Positions 1-7,208 of a stretch of 18,629 nucleotides of DNA are shown piece after piece. A model generated the notes under the pieces. The model saw nothing but the letters and a program-made list of their open reading frames with translations. It was not told where the DNA came from and ran no database searches. Positions within the stretch are counted from its first letter, which is position 1. Every line of letters starts with the position of its first letter. This DNA is from DASSTY01 sp035760645 (GTDB lineage: Bacteria; Gemmatimonadota; Gemmatimonadetes; Gemmatimonadales; GWC2-71-9): NCBI GenBank assembly GCA_035760645.1, contig DASTSO010000113.1, positions 1-18,629 of the forward strand, given 5' to 3'. The translations under genes were made by a program, and so were the position numbers.

Positions 1-1392
1 CGCCAGCTCGATCCCGCGATCACGCGGAAGCGGCGGCTGCGGATGTTCGCCTTCCACGTCGAGCCGATCGAGGGCGCGCTCGACGCGCGCACGCACTGGG
101 AGACGCTCGACCTCCTCGAGCGCTGGGGCTTCCAGGTCGAGCCGCACCGCGAGCGCTTCCCCGACCTCGCCGCCGTGCAGGCGCGGATCCCCGACTACGA
201 GAACCTGCTCGCCACCCTCCCCTTCCAGGCCGACGGAGTGGTGATCAAGGTGGACCCGCTCGCGCTGCACGGCGAGCTGGGCGTGGTGGGCGGGCGGGAC
301 CCGCGCTGGGCGATCGCGCGGAAGTTCGCGCCCGAGACGGCCGTCACGCGGCTCAACGACATCGCGATCAACGTCGGCCGCACCGGCTCGCTCAACCCGT
401 TCGCGGTGCTCGAGCCCGTGGAGGTCGGCGGCGTGGTCGTCTCCTACGCGACGCTCCACAACGAGGAGCTCATCGCGCAGAAAGACCTGCGGATCGGGGA
501 CTGGGTCGAGGTGGTGCGCGCCGGCGAGGTGATCCCGCAGGTCGTCGCGCCGCTGCCGGCGCGGCGCACCGGGGAGGAGCGCGCCTTCCGCATGCCCGAC
601 CACTGCCCCGCCTGCGGCACGCCGGTCGAGCGCCCGGTGGACGAGGCGATGCGCTACTGCCCCAACGCCACCTGCCCCGGGCGCGTCCTCGAGGGGATCG
701 TCCACTTCGCCGCGCGCGACGCGATGGACATCCGCGGGCTGGGCTACGAGCGGGTGCGCCAGCTCCTCGACGCCCGCCTCGTGCGCGACGTGGCGGACCT
801 CTATGACCTGCGCACCGAGCAGCTCGTCGCCCTGGAGCGCTTCGCCGAGCAGAGCGCGACGCAGCTCGTCGCGGCAATCGCGGCGTCGAAGGCGCAGCCG
901 CTCTCGAACCTTCTCTTCGGCCTCGGCATCCGCCACGTCGGCAAGACGGTGGCGCAGCTCCTCGCCCGCCGGTTCGGGACGATGGACGCGCTGATGAACG
1001 CCTCCTCCGAGGCGCTGCACGACGTCCCGGGCGTGGGGCCGACGATCGCCGACGCGGTCGAGGCGTTCTTCCGCGAGCCCAGGAACCGCGAGCTCGTCGC
1101 GCGGCTCCAGCAGGCCGGTCTCAACCTGATCGAGCCGCACGCCGCGGCGACCGGCGGCGCGCTCACCGGCAAGACGTACGTCCTCACGGGCACGCTCCCC
1201 ACTCTCTCGCGCACGCAGGCCACCGAGCTCATCGAGCGCGCGGGCGGCCGGGTGGCGGGGAGCGTGAGCAAGAAGACCGACGCCGTCGTGGCCGGCGCCG
1301 ACGCGGGCAGCAAGCTCGAAAAGGCGCAGACGCTCGGCGTCGAGGTGATCGACGAGGCCGAGCTCTTGCGCCGGGTCGGACCGGCGGCCTAG
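1..1392 (+). CDS. ligA: NAD-dependent DNA ligase LigA (5' end missing)
   Basis: This enzyme seals nicks in duplex DNA using NAD+, in replication and repair. The window opens inside the gene: codons in frame from base 1 (RQLDPAIT...) match the LigA adenylation domain, so the ATG at 43 is internal. About 463 residues remain of a family usually near 670, so the N-terminal Ia domain and the active-site lysine lie outside. Visible parts in order: the end of the nucleotidyltransferase domain (DGVVIKV at about 235-255 and the WAIARKFAPE motif), an OB fold (NVGRTGSLNPFAVLEPV), a four-cysteine zinc finger (CPAC...CPNATC, bases about 604-678), helix-hairpin-helix repeats (GIRHVGKT, VPGVGPTIA) and a C-terminal BRCT domain (GKTYVLTGTLPTLSR onward). 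The TAG stop at 1390-1392 is 12 bases before the next start. Family assignment is secure. Confidence 0.97.
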   Translation, partial: RQLDPAITRKRRLRMFAFHVEPIEGALDARTHWETLDLLERWGFQVEPHRERFPDLAAVQARIPDYENLLATLPFQADGVVIKVDPLALHGELGVVGGRDPRWAIARKFAPETAVTRLNDIAINVGRTGSLNPFAVLEPVEVGGVVVSYATLHNEELIAQKDLRIGDWVEVVRAGEVIPQVVAPLPARRTGEERAFRMPDHCPACGTPVERPVDEAMRYCPNATCPGRVLEGIVHFAARDAMDIRGLGYERVRQLLDARLVRDVADLYDLRTEQLVALERFAEQSATQLVAAIAASKAQPLSNLLFGLGIRHVGKTVAQLLARRFGTMDALMNASSEALHDVPGVGPTIADAVEAFFREPRNRELVARLQQAGLNLIEPHAAATGGALTGKTYVLTGTLPTLSRTQATELIERAGGRVAGSVSKKTDAVVAGADAGSKLEKAQTLGVEVIDEAELLRRVGPAA

Positions 1393-1395
1393 GTT
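1366..1395 (+). promoter_or_regulatory. candidate promoter overlapping the ligA 3' end
   Basis: TTGCGC at 1366-1371 and TAGGTT at 1390-1395 are separated by 18 bases. The -10-like box includes the ligA stop codon. A start of transcription about seven bases later would lie near 1402, giving an almost leaderless mRNA for the ATG at 1405. This fits the lack of a Shine-Dalgarno sequence there. A similar pair (TTGCCC-N17-TAGGTT) precedes the phosphoribosyltransferase gene. Motif matching by eye only. Confidence 0.3.
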
Positions 1396-1404
1396 CCACG
1401 AATC

Positions 1405-1965
1405 ATGAGCACATCCATGTCCCGTCCCGCCGCCGGCCTCCTCCTGGGCCGCCGCGCGCTGCAGCAGCTGCGCGCGAGCCTCGAGCGCGACGCCGGCCTG
1501 CAGGCCGCGACCTACCTCCAGGAAGCGGGCTTCGCGAGCGGCGAAGAGATGTATCAGGCCTTCGCCGCCTGGCTCGCCGAGCACTACGAGGTGCCCCGCC
1601 CCGCCGACCTCGACGTCCGCTATCTCGGCGAGGCCCTCGGCGGCTTCTTTCGGGACATGGGCTGGGGGGAGCTCGCCACCGAGCCGCTCGGCCCCGCCGT
1701 GCTCGCCCTCGACGCCCCGGCCTGGGCCGAGGCACTCGACGAGGGCGGCGCCGCCTACCCGACCTGCCATCTCTCCTGCGGCATGCTCGCCGACCTCCTC
1801 GGCCGCGTGGCCGAGGGGCTCGTCGCCGTGATGGAGGTCGAGTGCCGCTCCCGCGGCGACGCCCGCTGCCGCTTCCTCGCCGGCGCGCCCGAGACCCTCG
1901 GCACGCTCTACGAGCAGATGGCGCGGGGGGTGGACTATCGGGAGGCGGTCGAGGGCGGTCGATAG
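1405..1965 (+). CDS. V4R (4-vinyl reductase) domain protein
   Basis: This is a 186-residue soluble protein with a C-terminal V4R domain, a small-molecule-binding fold found in bacteriochlorophyll 4-vinyl reductase, regulators such as XylR/DmpR and stand-alone proteins. The diagnostic part is at residues about 119-163: PTCHLSCG, then a helix, then VMEVECRSRGDARCRFLAGAPE. Cysteines 121, 125, 147 and 155 could form a metal or ligand site. The N-terminal half is helical and may serve dimerisation, as in other V4R proteins. There is no DNA-binding or AAA+ domain, so a ligand sensor or carrier is more likely than a complete regulator. The start at 1405 lacks a Shine-Dalgarno site; ATG 1417 (MSRP...) is an alternative. 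The gene lies 12 bases after ligA and ends before a strong terminator. The ligand is unknown, and a role in chlorophyll synthesis has no support here. Confidence 0.8.
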   Translation: MSTSMSRPAAGLLLGRRALQQLRASLERDAGLQAATYLQEAGFASGEEMYQAFAAWLAEHYEVPRPADLDVRYLGEALGGFFRDMGWGELATEPLGPAVLALDAPAWAEALDEGGAAYPTCHLSCGMLADLLGRVAEGLVAVMEVECRSRGDARCRFLAGAPETLGTLYEQMARGVDYREAVEGGR

Positions 1966-1992
1966 CGGTCAGGAACTACAGGAAATACGGAA

Positions 1993-2028
1993 CCCTCCGG
2001 TGCGCGCGATGAGCACCGGAGGGTTTTT
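1993..2028 (+). terminator. intrinsic terminator after the V4R gene
   Basis: A perfect 11-bp stem (CCCTCCGGTGC at 1993-2003 with GCACCGGAGGG at 2013-2023) has a 9-base loop and is followed directly by TTTTT (2024-2028). It ends plus-strand transcription of ligA and the V4R gene and separates them from the convergent minus-strand gene that stops at 2032. On the minus strand only two T follow the stem, so it should work best in the plus direction. Confidence 0.9.
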
Positions 2029-2031
2029 CAA

Positions 2032-3123
2032 TCAGCGCCGCACCAGCCGAATATCCCCCGACCCGGTCTCCACGCTCATCCGCCCGCGGCCGTCGCCGAT
2101 CGTGCCGTCGATCTCGCTGCCGTCGCGGCGGGCGGCGGTGATGGGGAAGTCGCTGTCGATGTCGCCGCTGCCGGCGTCGAAGTGGACGCGCGCGCTCAGG
2201 CCGGCGGGGGCGTGCACGGTGACGTCGCCCGAGCCGGTGTCGACGTCGAGGTCGCGGATGTCGCTGGCGAGTTCGATCGTGGTGCTGCCGCTGCCGGTAT
2301 CGAGCTTCAGCTGATCGGTCGCGAGGCCCGTGAGCGAGACGTCGCCCGAGCCGGTGTCGATGTTCACGGCCGGCGCGCTCGCCCCGGTCACCTCGACGTC
2401 GCCGGAGCCGGTGTCGATCGAGAGCACGGCGCCGCCCCGCACGTTGGCGACGGCGACCCGGCCCGAGCCGGTGTCGATGGAGAGATCGCCCTGGACGTCG
2501 CTCGCGCGGACGTCGCCCGAGCCGACGTCCACGCGGAGGCGGCCGCGGGTCCCGGTCGTGGTCACGTTCGCGCTCGCGGTGCCGAGCTCGAGGCGGCCGT
2601 CCACGTTGCGCGCCGTCACCTCGCCCACCGCGAGGTGCAGCGCGACGCCCTTCCCCGCGGGTACGGCGATCCGGAGATCGGCGTGGGCGTCGAGGCCCGC
2701 GTCGCCCGAGATGCGCACCCGGCGCATGCGCCCGCCGCCGTCGTCGCCCCGGCGGTCGTCGAACGTGCCGTCGTCCCGCACGCCGAGGGTGGTCTGCGAG
2801 TGGCGGCCGAGGCGCGCGTAGCGGATCAGGTCGCTCGGATAGACGACGCGCAGCGCCGGCACGCCCCGCACCGGCCCGGTCTCGAGCCGGAGCCGGCCGG
2901 CCTCGCTCCCGCCCCGCTGCACGTCCACCGTCACCGTCGCGCCGCCGCCGGCGACGAGCGTCACGGTGCCGGCGAGATCGTAGATCGCGACGGAGTCGCC
3001 GGCGAGCTCGATGCGCTCGCCCGGTGCGGGGATCGATTCGAGGCGGGCGACGAGATACGGCGGGAAGGCGACGAGCGCGAGGGCGCCCAGCGCGAGCGCC
3101 GGGAGGCTGCCGAAGAAGGGCAT
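2032..3123 (-). CDS. DUF4097-type secreted or anchored beta-repeat protein
   Basis: The 363-residue protein has a hydrophobic N-terminus (residues about 5-26, LPALALGALALVAF) that could be an uncleaved anchor or a signal peptide; no positively charged residue precedes it. After a linker and an acidic, glycine-rich stretch (115-132), residues about 195-360 hold eight copies of a GSG-centred unit (typically DTGSGDV) at residues 201, 219, 239, 258, 277, 297, 318 and 354, mostly 18-21 apart. This is the pattern of DUF4097 / putative auto-transporter adhesin head proteins, which fold as a right-handed beta-helix-like stack. Function is unknown; surface or periplasmic location is inferred. ATG at 3123 has a GGAG Shine-Dalgarno site 7 bases upstream. 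It lies 66 bases downstream of the phosphoribosyltransferase gene on the same strand and may be co-transcribed with it. Confidence 0.8.
   Translation of the reverse strand: MPFFGSLPALALGALALVAFPPYLVARLESIPAPGERIELAGDSVAIYDLAGTVTLVAGGGATVTVDVQRGGSEAGRLRLETGPVRGVPALRVVYPSDLIRYARLGRHSQTTLGVRDDGTFDDRRGDDGGGRMRRVRISGDAGLDAHADLRIAVPAGKGVALHLAVGEVTARNVDGRLELGTASANVTTTGTRGRLRVDVGSGDVRASDVQGDLSIDTGSGRVAVANVRGGAVLSIDTGSGDVEVTGASAPAVNIDTGSGDVSLTGLATDQLKLDTGSGSTTIELASDIRDLDVDTGSGDVTVHAPAGLSARVHFDAGSGDIDSDFPITAARRDGSEIDGTIGDGRGRMSVETGSGDIRLVRR
2221..2477 (-). repeat. near-identical coding repeats of about 57-60 bp
   Basis: The DTGSGDV units are repeated at the DNA level. A 23-base segment at 2221-2243 recurs unchanged at 2338-2360, with one mismatch at 2395-2417 and a few at 2455-2477. 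A more diverged copy lies near 2280-2302. The period of 57-60 bp equals 19-20 residues. Confidence 0.8.
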
Positions 3124-3189
3124 GCGAGGCTCCGAGGTCGGGGTCGGAGCGTTAGATGGAGGCCGGCGGGATTTGGTTGCAGGCGGCCG

Positions 3190-3675
3190 TCAGGGCCGCG
3201 CGACCACCTCGCCGCCCACGATGATCTCCCGGTCCCAGGGCAGGACGATCAGGCTCTCGGTCTCGAAGGCGAAGTAGTCGGGGACGTAGGCGCCGGTCTT
3301 GAAGGAGACGGCGGTGCGGACCTCCGCGGGGCGGAGGGCGCGCACCTCGGTGAGGGCGAGACGCAGCGTGCTGCCGGTGTCGCAGGTCTCGTCCACCAGC
3401 AGGACGCGGCGGCCCCGGATGCTCGCCGGGGGCCCGCTGATGAGGATCGGCTCCGCCTCGGCGCTCTCGCGCGTCACGATCATCGACGCGAAGTCGCATT
3501 GGAGAATCGAGGCGACCACGACGCCGGGGATGACACCGGCCTTGGCGATGCCCAGGACCACTTCGGGCTGGTAGTCGCGGGCGACCCGGAGCGCGAGGGC
3601 GCGGCAGATCTCGCCGAAGAAGGCCCAGTCGACATCCATGATTCCGCGCGGCGCCGGCGTGGGTGAACGGGACAT
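3190..3675 (-). CDS. Gpt-like purine phosphoribosyltransferase family protein
   Basis: This 161-residue type I phosphoribosyltransferase would transfer the phosphoribosyl group of PRPP to a base, most likely hypoxanthine, guanine or xanthine in purine salvage. The PRPP-binding loop is VLLVDETCDTGSTL (residues 91-104), with the two acidic residues and the TGST turn of the family. An early strand with LGIAKAGVIPG (41-51) fits the pyrophosphate loop. VLPWDRE (144-150) near the C-terminus resembles the base-stacking Trp of xanthine-guanine enzymes. ATG at 3675 is preferred over the internal Met13 because GGAGGAG lies 4 bases upstream. Substrate cannot be read from sequence; related proteins are often annotated only as phosphoribosyltransferase family. 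Confidence 0.85.
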   Translation of the reverse strand: MSRSPTPAPRGIMDVDWAFFGEICRALALRVARDYQPEVVLGIAKAGVIPGVVVASILQCDFASMIVTRESAEAEPILISGPPASIRGRRVLLVDETCDTGSTLRLALTEVRALRPAEVRTAVSFKTGAYVPDYFAFETESLIVLPWDREIIVGGEVVARP

Positions 3676-3704
3676 CGGGCTCCTCCGGACAGGGGGTCTC
3701 GCTC

Positions 3705-3733
3705 AACCTAGCCCCCGACCGCGGCTCGGGCAA
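3705..3733 (-). promoter_or_regulatory. candidate promoter of the phosphoribosyltransferase gene
   Basis: Read on the minus strand, TTGCCC (3733-3728) and TAGGTT (3710-3705) are separated by exactly 17 bases. Transcription would start near 3698, leaving a leader of about 23 bases that contains the GGAGGAG site. This is the best-spaced sigma-70-like pair I found in the window. Confidence 0.45.
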
Positions 3734-3794
3734 ACCGGGCGCGCGGGGCGGCCCGGCCGGCCGCGGATGGGTGGCGGGCCGCCCGAGCGGCAGC

Positions 3795-3800
3795 TATCTT
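3795..3800 (+). promoter_or_regulatory. candidate -10 box for the TPR/lipoprotein pair
   Basis: TATCTT lies in the 192-base divergent spacer 3676-3867, about 68 bases before the TPR start. No convincing -35 sequence lies 16-18 bases upstream. Apart from this box and the promoter on the other strand, I see nothing in the spacer. Confidence 0.25.
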
Positions 3801-3867
3801 CCGCCCGATACCCTCCTCGGCAATTCGCTGTGGGACTTGGACCTACCCGCGGGGACCCGCTCATTCG

Positions 3868-4311
3868 ATGAGCTTCTGGCGACGGCTTTTCGGCAAAGAG
3901 ACCACCGAGGCGCTCCGCCCCCAGCGGCTGGACTACCTCAACGAGGGCCTCGCCCTCGAGCGTCAGGGCGACTACGAGGCCGCCCTGACGTCGTACCGCC
4001 TCGCCTTCCGCGACAATCCGGCGGACAGCCGCATCCTGCTGAACATGGCGATCGCCTTCACGAAGACGGGCCAGCCCGACGAGGCGATCCGGCACTATCG
4101 CCGCGCACTCGAACTGGACGACACGCTGGGCGGCGCCCACTACGGCGTGGCGTTCCTGCTGCTCAAGCGCGGCGACGTGCAGCAGGCGGCGCACCATCTG
4201 CGCGCCTTCCTCGCCCGCCCGCCGAAGGGGCCGGACGCCGAGCGCTGGGTCCGCCATGCCGAGGCGGCGCTGCGCGACATCGCCAACTCGCCGGCGCCCG
4301 AGACGCTGTGA
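3868..4311 (+). CDS. small tetratricopeptide-repeat protein
   Basis: This is a 147-residue protein made almost wholly of three TPR-like helix pairs (residues about 21-52, 55-87 and 89-119), recognisable by the pattern of Gly/Ala/Tyr and the NPAD and LELDD turns, as in EAIRHYRRALELD. Such proteins are scaffolds for protein-protein contacts. The N-terminus (MSFWRRLFGK) is basic and amphipathic with no signal peptide, so the protein is probably cytoplasmic or peripherally membrane-bound. The Shine-Dalgarno sequence before ATG 3868 is poor. The stop codon overlaps the GTG of the next gene (GTGA), so the two are very likely translated together. The partner is unknown. Confidence 0.85.
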   Translation: MSFWRRLFGKETTEALRPQRLDYLNEGLALERQGDYEAALTSYRLAFRDNPADSRILLNMAIAFTKTGQPDEAIRHYRRALELDDTLGGAHYGVAFLLLKRGDVQQAAHHLRAFLARPPKGPDAERWVRHAEAALRDIANSPAPETL

Positions 4312-5042
4312 CGCGACGCGGCCTCGCCCGACGGGCGGCGCTGGGCGTGCTGGTGCTGGGCGCGGCCACCGGGGTGGGCGCCGCGTGCAGCAATCTCCAC
4401 GAGGAGAGCGGCGTCATCGGGCTCGCGATCGAGCCGCCGGCCGCCGACTCGCTCCAGATCCGCGACACGCTCCAGCTCCGCGCCCGCGCCCTCGACCGCA
4501 ACGGCGACAGCGTGGCGGCGGAGATCGAGTGGGTGACCAACGCCCCGGCGTTCGCCGTGGTGGATGCCCAGGGCCGCGTCACGGGCGTCGGCGCGGGCAC
4601 CGTGCAGGTGCAGGCGCACGTGGGCGGGCTGTACACCGCGCCCGTCAACCTGCGGATCGTGCCGGGCCCCGACTCGCTCGCGGTCGGCGCGCAGGAGCTC
4701 ACGGTGGCGAGCGCCGAGGCGGGCTCCGCGCCGCTCGTGGCGCTGCTCCTCAGCGGCGCGCCGCCCGCGGCCCCGCTCGCCGGCGGGCGCCTGGTGTACG
4801 AGGTCGTTTCGCCCGCCTTCGCGGATCCGGCCCAGCGCTCGGTGCAGCTCGGCCCGGGCGGCGTGCTCGACACGGTGACGACCGGCACCGACGGGCAGCC
4901 GGTGACGCCGGTGACGCTCGACCGCGTGCCGGGCATCGCCGCCCCGGAGAGCGCGGTGGTCGAGGTCCGGTCGCAGTGGGCCGTCTCCGGCCGGCCGGTC
5001 GCCGGCTCGGGGCAGCAGTTCGTGGTGCGCTTCCAGCCGTAG
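4308..5042 (+). CDS. secreted Ig-like (BIG2) protein, probable lipoprotein
   Basis: I place the start at GTG 4308, which overlaps the TPR stop by four bases and begins a signal peptide: basic VTRRGLARR, a hydrophobic stretch of about 15 residues, then GVGAAC. Cys27 could be lipidated, although glycine at -3 is a weak lipobox. The 244-residue product then has a bacterial Ig-like group 2 domain at about 39-118, seen from LQIRDTLQLRARALD, the central IEWVTN strand with its tryptophan, and the GRVTGVGAGTVQVQA turn typical of BIG2. The rest is beta-rich with a proline-rich linker and may be a second diverged sandwich. Such domains serve in cell-surface adhesion or scaffolding. Longer in-frame starts upstream (as far as 3663) overlap the whole TPR gene and look non-coding. 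Function is unknown. Confidence 0.75.
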   Translation: MTRRGLARRAALGVLVLGAATGVGAACSNLHEESGVIGLAIEPPAADSLQIRDTLQLRARALDRNGDSVAAEIEWVTNAPAFAVVDAQGRVTGVGAGTVQVQAHVGGLYTAPVNLRIVPGPDSLAVGAQELTVASAEAGSAPLVALLLSGAPPAAPLAGGRLVYEVVSPAFADPAQRSVQLGPGGVLDTVTTGTDGQPVTPVTLDRVPGIAAPESAVVEVRSQWAVSGRPVAGSGQQFVVRFQP

Positions 5043-5125
5043 CGGGACCCGTCGCCGGTCCGCGAGGCCGCCGCGGCGCGTCGGCGCGGTGCGACACGAC
5101 CCGGGCAGCCCGTCTCCCCCTGACG

Positions 5126-5131
5126 TAGATT
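5126..5131 (+). promoter_or_regulatory. candidate -10 box before the acyl-CoA synthetase
   Basis: TAGATT, followed by a C-run, lies 75 bases before the GTG start in the 158-base spacer 5043-5200. I find no good -35 match. It belongs to the recurrent TAnnTT pattern seen before several genes here. Confidence 0.25.
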
Positions 5132-5200
5132 CCCCCAGTAGGCGCGCACCCCCGGTTCCCCTGCCGGGTCCGCCCGACCCCTCGTCCAACGGAGGCCGCG

Positions 5201-7024
5201 GTGGGCAGTATCACGACTCTCAACGAGCTCTTCTTCGGCGCGATGGACCGCTTCGCCACCCGGCCCGTGGCGCTGCGCGCGAAGCTGGCCGGCCGCTGGG
5301 TCGGCATCTCCTACGCCGAGCTGCTGGAGCGGGTGCACGCCCTGAGCATCGGCCTGCGCGAGCTCGGCGTCGCCCCGGGCGACCGGGTCGCCATTCTCTC
5401 GGAGAACCGGCCCGAGTGGGCGATGGCGGACTTCGCCTCGCTCGCCGCGTGCGCGATCGACGTGCCGGTCTACCCCACCCTGCCGGCGAAGCAGATCGAG
5501 TACATCCTGCGCGACTCGGGGGCGGCGGCGATCTTCGTCTCGACGCGCCTCCAGCTCGAGAAGGTCCAGGCGATCCGGGCCGTGCTGCCCGAGCTGCGCC
5601 ACGTCGTCGCCTTCGACGCCGACGCGCAGGGGCCGGGCGTGCTCGCGCTCGAGGAGGTGCTCGCGCGCGGCCGCGCGGCGCGCGACGCCCACCCGACCTG
5701 GCGCGCCGACGCCCTCCGCGCCCGGCCGGACGACGTCGCCACGATCATCTACACCTCGGGCACGACGGGCGACCCGAAGGGCGTCATGCTCACCCACGGG
5801 AACATCGCGTCGAACGTGGTGGGCGGCCTCGAGGTGCTGCCGCTCTCCGAGCGCGACGAGTGTCTGTCGTTCCTGCCGCTCTCGCACATCTTCGAGCGGA
5901 TGGCGGGCCACTACTGCATGGTCGAGGCGGGCGCCATCATCAACTACGCGACCAGCGTGGACACGGTCGCCGCCGAGATGGGCGAGGTGCGGCCCACGAT
6001 CATGATCTCCGTGCCGCGCCTCTACGAGAAGATCTACGCGCGCGCGCTCGAGGCGGCCGCGGCGGGCTCGAGCCTCAAGCGCCGGATCTTCTACTGGGCG
6101 AAGCGCGTCGGCGAGGCGCGGGTCGACGCCGAGCAGGCGGGCCGCCGCCCCGGCGCGGGGCTCCGGCTGCGGAACCGCCTCGCCGACCGGCTCGTCTTCG
6201 CGAAGCTGCGGGCGCGCACCGGCGGCCGGCTCGGCTACTTCTGCTCGGGCGGCGCGGCGCTCAACCCCGAGATCGCGAAGTTCTTCTTCGCCGCGGGGCT
6301 GCCGATTCTCGAGGGCTACGGGCTGACGGAGACCTCGCCCGTGATCACGGTGAACCGCCCCGGCCGCGAGCGGATCGGCACCGTGGGCGAGCCGGTCCGG
6401 GGCGTCGAGGTGAAGATCGCCCCCGACGGCGAGATCCTCACGCGCGGGCCGCACGTGATGAAGGGGTACTACAACAAGCCCGAGGCGACCGCCGAGGCGA
6501 TCGACGCCGACGGCTGGTTCCGGACCGGCGACATCGGCGAGCTCGAGGGCGACTACCTGCGGATCACCGACCGCAAGAAGGACCTCATCGTCACCGCGGG
6601 CGGGAAGAACATCGCGCCGCAGCCGATCGAGAACATGGCGAAGACGAGCAAGTTCGTCTCCAACGCCGTCATGCTCGGCGACCGGCGCAAGTTCCCCATC
6701 ATGCTCGTCGTGCCGAACCTCGAGCCGCTGCGCGCCTGGGCGCACCACAAGCAGCTCGCCTTCGGCTCCGACGCCGAGCTGCTCGAGCTGCCCGAGACGT
6801 ACACCAAGATGGAGCGCGAGGTGCGCAAGACGCTGCGCGACCTCGCGCAGTACGAGACGCCGAAGAAGCTCCTCCTCATTCCGCGCGACTTCACGATCGA
6901 GAGCGGCGAGCTCACCCCGTCACTCAAGGTGAAGCGGCGCGAGGTGGAGACGAACTACCGCGACCGGATCGAGGCGCTCTACCAGGAGGCGGCCGGCGGC
7001 GTCCACGACATGGCCCACCCCTGA
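5201..7024 (+). CDS. long-chain acyl-CoA synthetase (AMP-forming)
   Basis: This enzyme activates free fatty acids to acyl-CoA through an acyl-adenylate, feeding beta-oxidation or lipid synthesis. The 607-residue protein has the full ANL-superfamily set: P-loop YTSGTTGDPKG (184-194), SFLPLSHIFER (223-233), the adenine-binding EGYGLTETSP (371-380), GWFRTGDIGE (438-447) with the ribose-binding Asp443, the hinge DRKKDLIVTAGGKNI (457-471), and a C-terminal catalytic lysine region LTPSLKVKRR (571-580). Length and the LSHIFER motif fit the FAA1/FadD15-like long-chain group (COG1022) rather than acetyl-CoA synthetase. The GTG start at 5201 has GGAGG at 5191-5195, five bases upstream. No signal peptide is seen; the enzyme is probably associated with the inner face of the membrane. 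Chain length is inferred from family only. Confidence 0.93.
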   Translation: MGSITTLNELFFGAMDRFATRPVALRAKLAGRWVGISYAELLERVHALSIGLRELGVAPGDRVAILSENRPEWAMADFASLAACAIDVPVYPTLPAKQIEYILRDSGAAAIFVSTRLQLEKVQAIRAVLPELRHVVAFDADAQGPGVLALEEVLARGRAARDAHPTWRADALRARPDDVATIIYTSGTTGDPKGVMLTHGNIASNVVGGLEVLPLSERDECLSFLPLSHIFERMAGHYCMVEAGAIINYATSVDTVAAEMGEVRPTIMISVPRLYEKIYARALEAAAAGSSLKRRIFYWAKRVGEARVDAEQAGRRPGAGLRLRNRLADRLVFAKLRARTGGRLGYFCSGGAALNPEIAKFFFAAGLPILEGYGLTETSPVITVNRPGRERIGTVGEPVRGVEVKIAPDGEILTRGPHVMKGYYNKPEATAEAIDADGWFRTGDIGELEGDYLRITDRKKDLIVTAGGKNIAPQPIENMAKTSKFVSNAVMLGDRRKFPIMLVVPNLEPLRAWAHHKQLAFGSDAELLELPETYTKMEREVRKTLRDLAQYETPKKLLLIPRDFTIESGELTPSLKVKRREVETNYRDRIEALYQEAAGGVHDMAHP

Positions 7025-7030
7025 GGGGGG

Positions 7031-7039
7031 TGTTAGGTT
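7031..7039 (+). promoter_or_regulatory. candidate extended -10 before the 31-residue ORF
   Basis: TGTTAGGTT matches an extended -10 (TGn before TAGGTT at 7034-7039). Transcription would start near 7046, about 20 bases before the ATG at 7067 and just upstream of its strong ribosome binding site. A -35 is not evident. Confidence 0.3.
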
Positions 7040-7066
7040 GCAGGGAGCGCCCGGGAGGAGGGGAGC

Positions 7067-7162
7067 ATGGGATTCGAGATCTTCGCCGGCGTCGTGCTGG
7101 GAGTGATCCTGGCGGCCGTCTTCATCATCAAGCGAGCAAACCGCAACCGGCCGCGCCCCTGA
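7067..7162 (+). CDS. small single-span membrane peptide, 31 residues
   Basis: The short reading frame encodes MGFEIFAGVVLGVILAAVF, then IIK, then a basic tail RANRNRPRP. One hydrophobic helix (about residues 5-22) followed by a cluster of arginine and lysine predicts a single-span inner-membrane peptide with its C-terminus inside. It has one of the strongest ribosome binding sites in the window (GGAGGAGGGGAG at 7054-7065, next to ATG 7067), good evidence that it is translated. It begins 42 bases after the acyl-CoA synthetase stop, and its own stop lies in the loop of a 13-bp hairpin. No family recognised. It may modulate a membrane protein, but that is speculation. Confidence 0.6.
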   Translation: MGFEIFAGVVLGVILAAVFIIKRANRNRPRP

Positions 7163-7175
7163 GGGGCGCGGCCGG
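7147..7175 (+). terminator. strong hairpin around the small-ORF stop codon
   Basis: A perfect 13-bp GC-only stem pairs 7147-7159 with 7163-7175, and the three loop bases are the TGA stop (7160-7162). No T-run follows on either strand, so it is not a classic intrinsic terminator. It lies between genes that converge from both sides (the next minus-strand gene stops at 7209), so it may act as a bidirectional or Rho-aided terminator or protect mRNA ends. Confidence 0.55.
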
Positions 7176-7208
7176 TCCGCGTTGCACTCCCGCCCACCCT
7201 CCCCCGCG

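Noticed and set aside
1405..1965. Bacteriochlorophyll 4-vinyl reductase
   Set aside because: Only the shared V4R domain is present and no photosynthesis gene is in the window; a generic ligand-binding protein is safer.
3663..4307. Upstream extension of the Ig-like protein
   Set aside because: It would overlap the whole TPR gene in another frame and hide the signal peptide that starts at GTG 4308.
4163..6748. 861-codon open frame on the minus strand opposite the Ig-like protein and acyl-CoA synthetase
   Set aside because: Low-complexity Arg/Ala/Gly/Asp-rich translation without domains; the plus strand encodes a complete ANL enzyme there.
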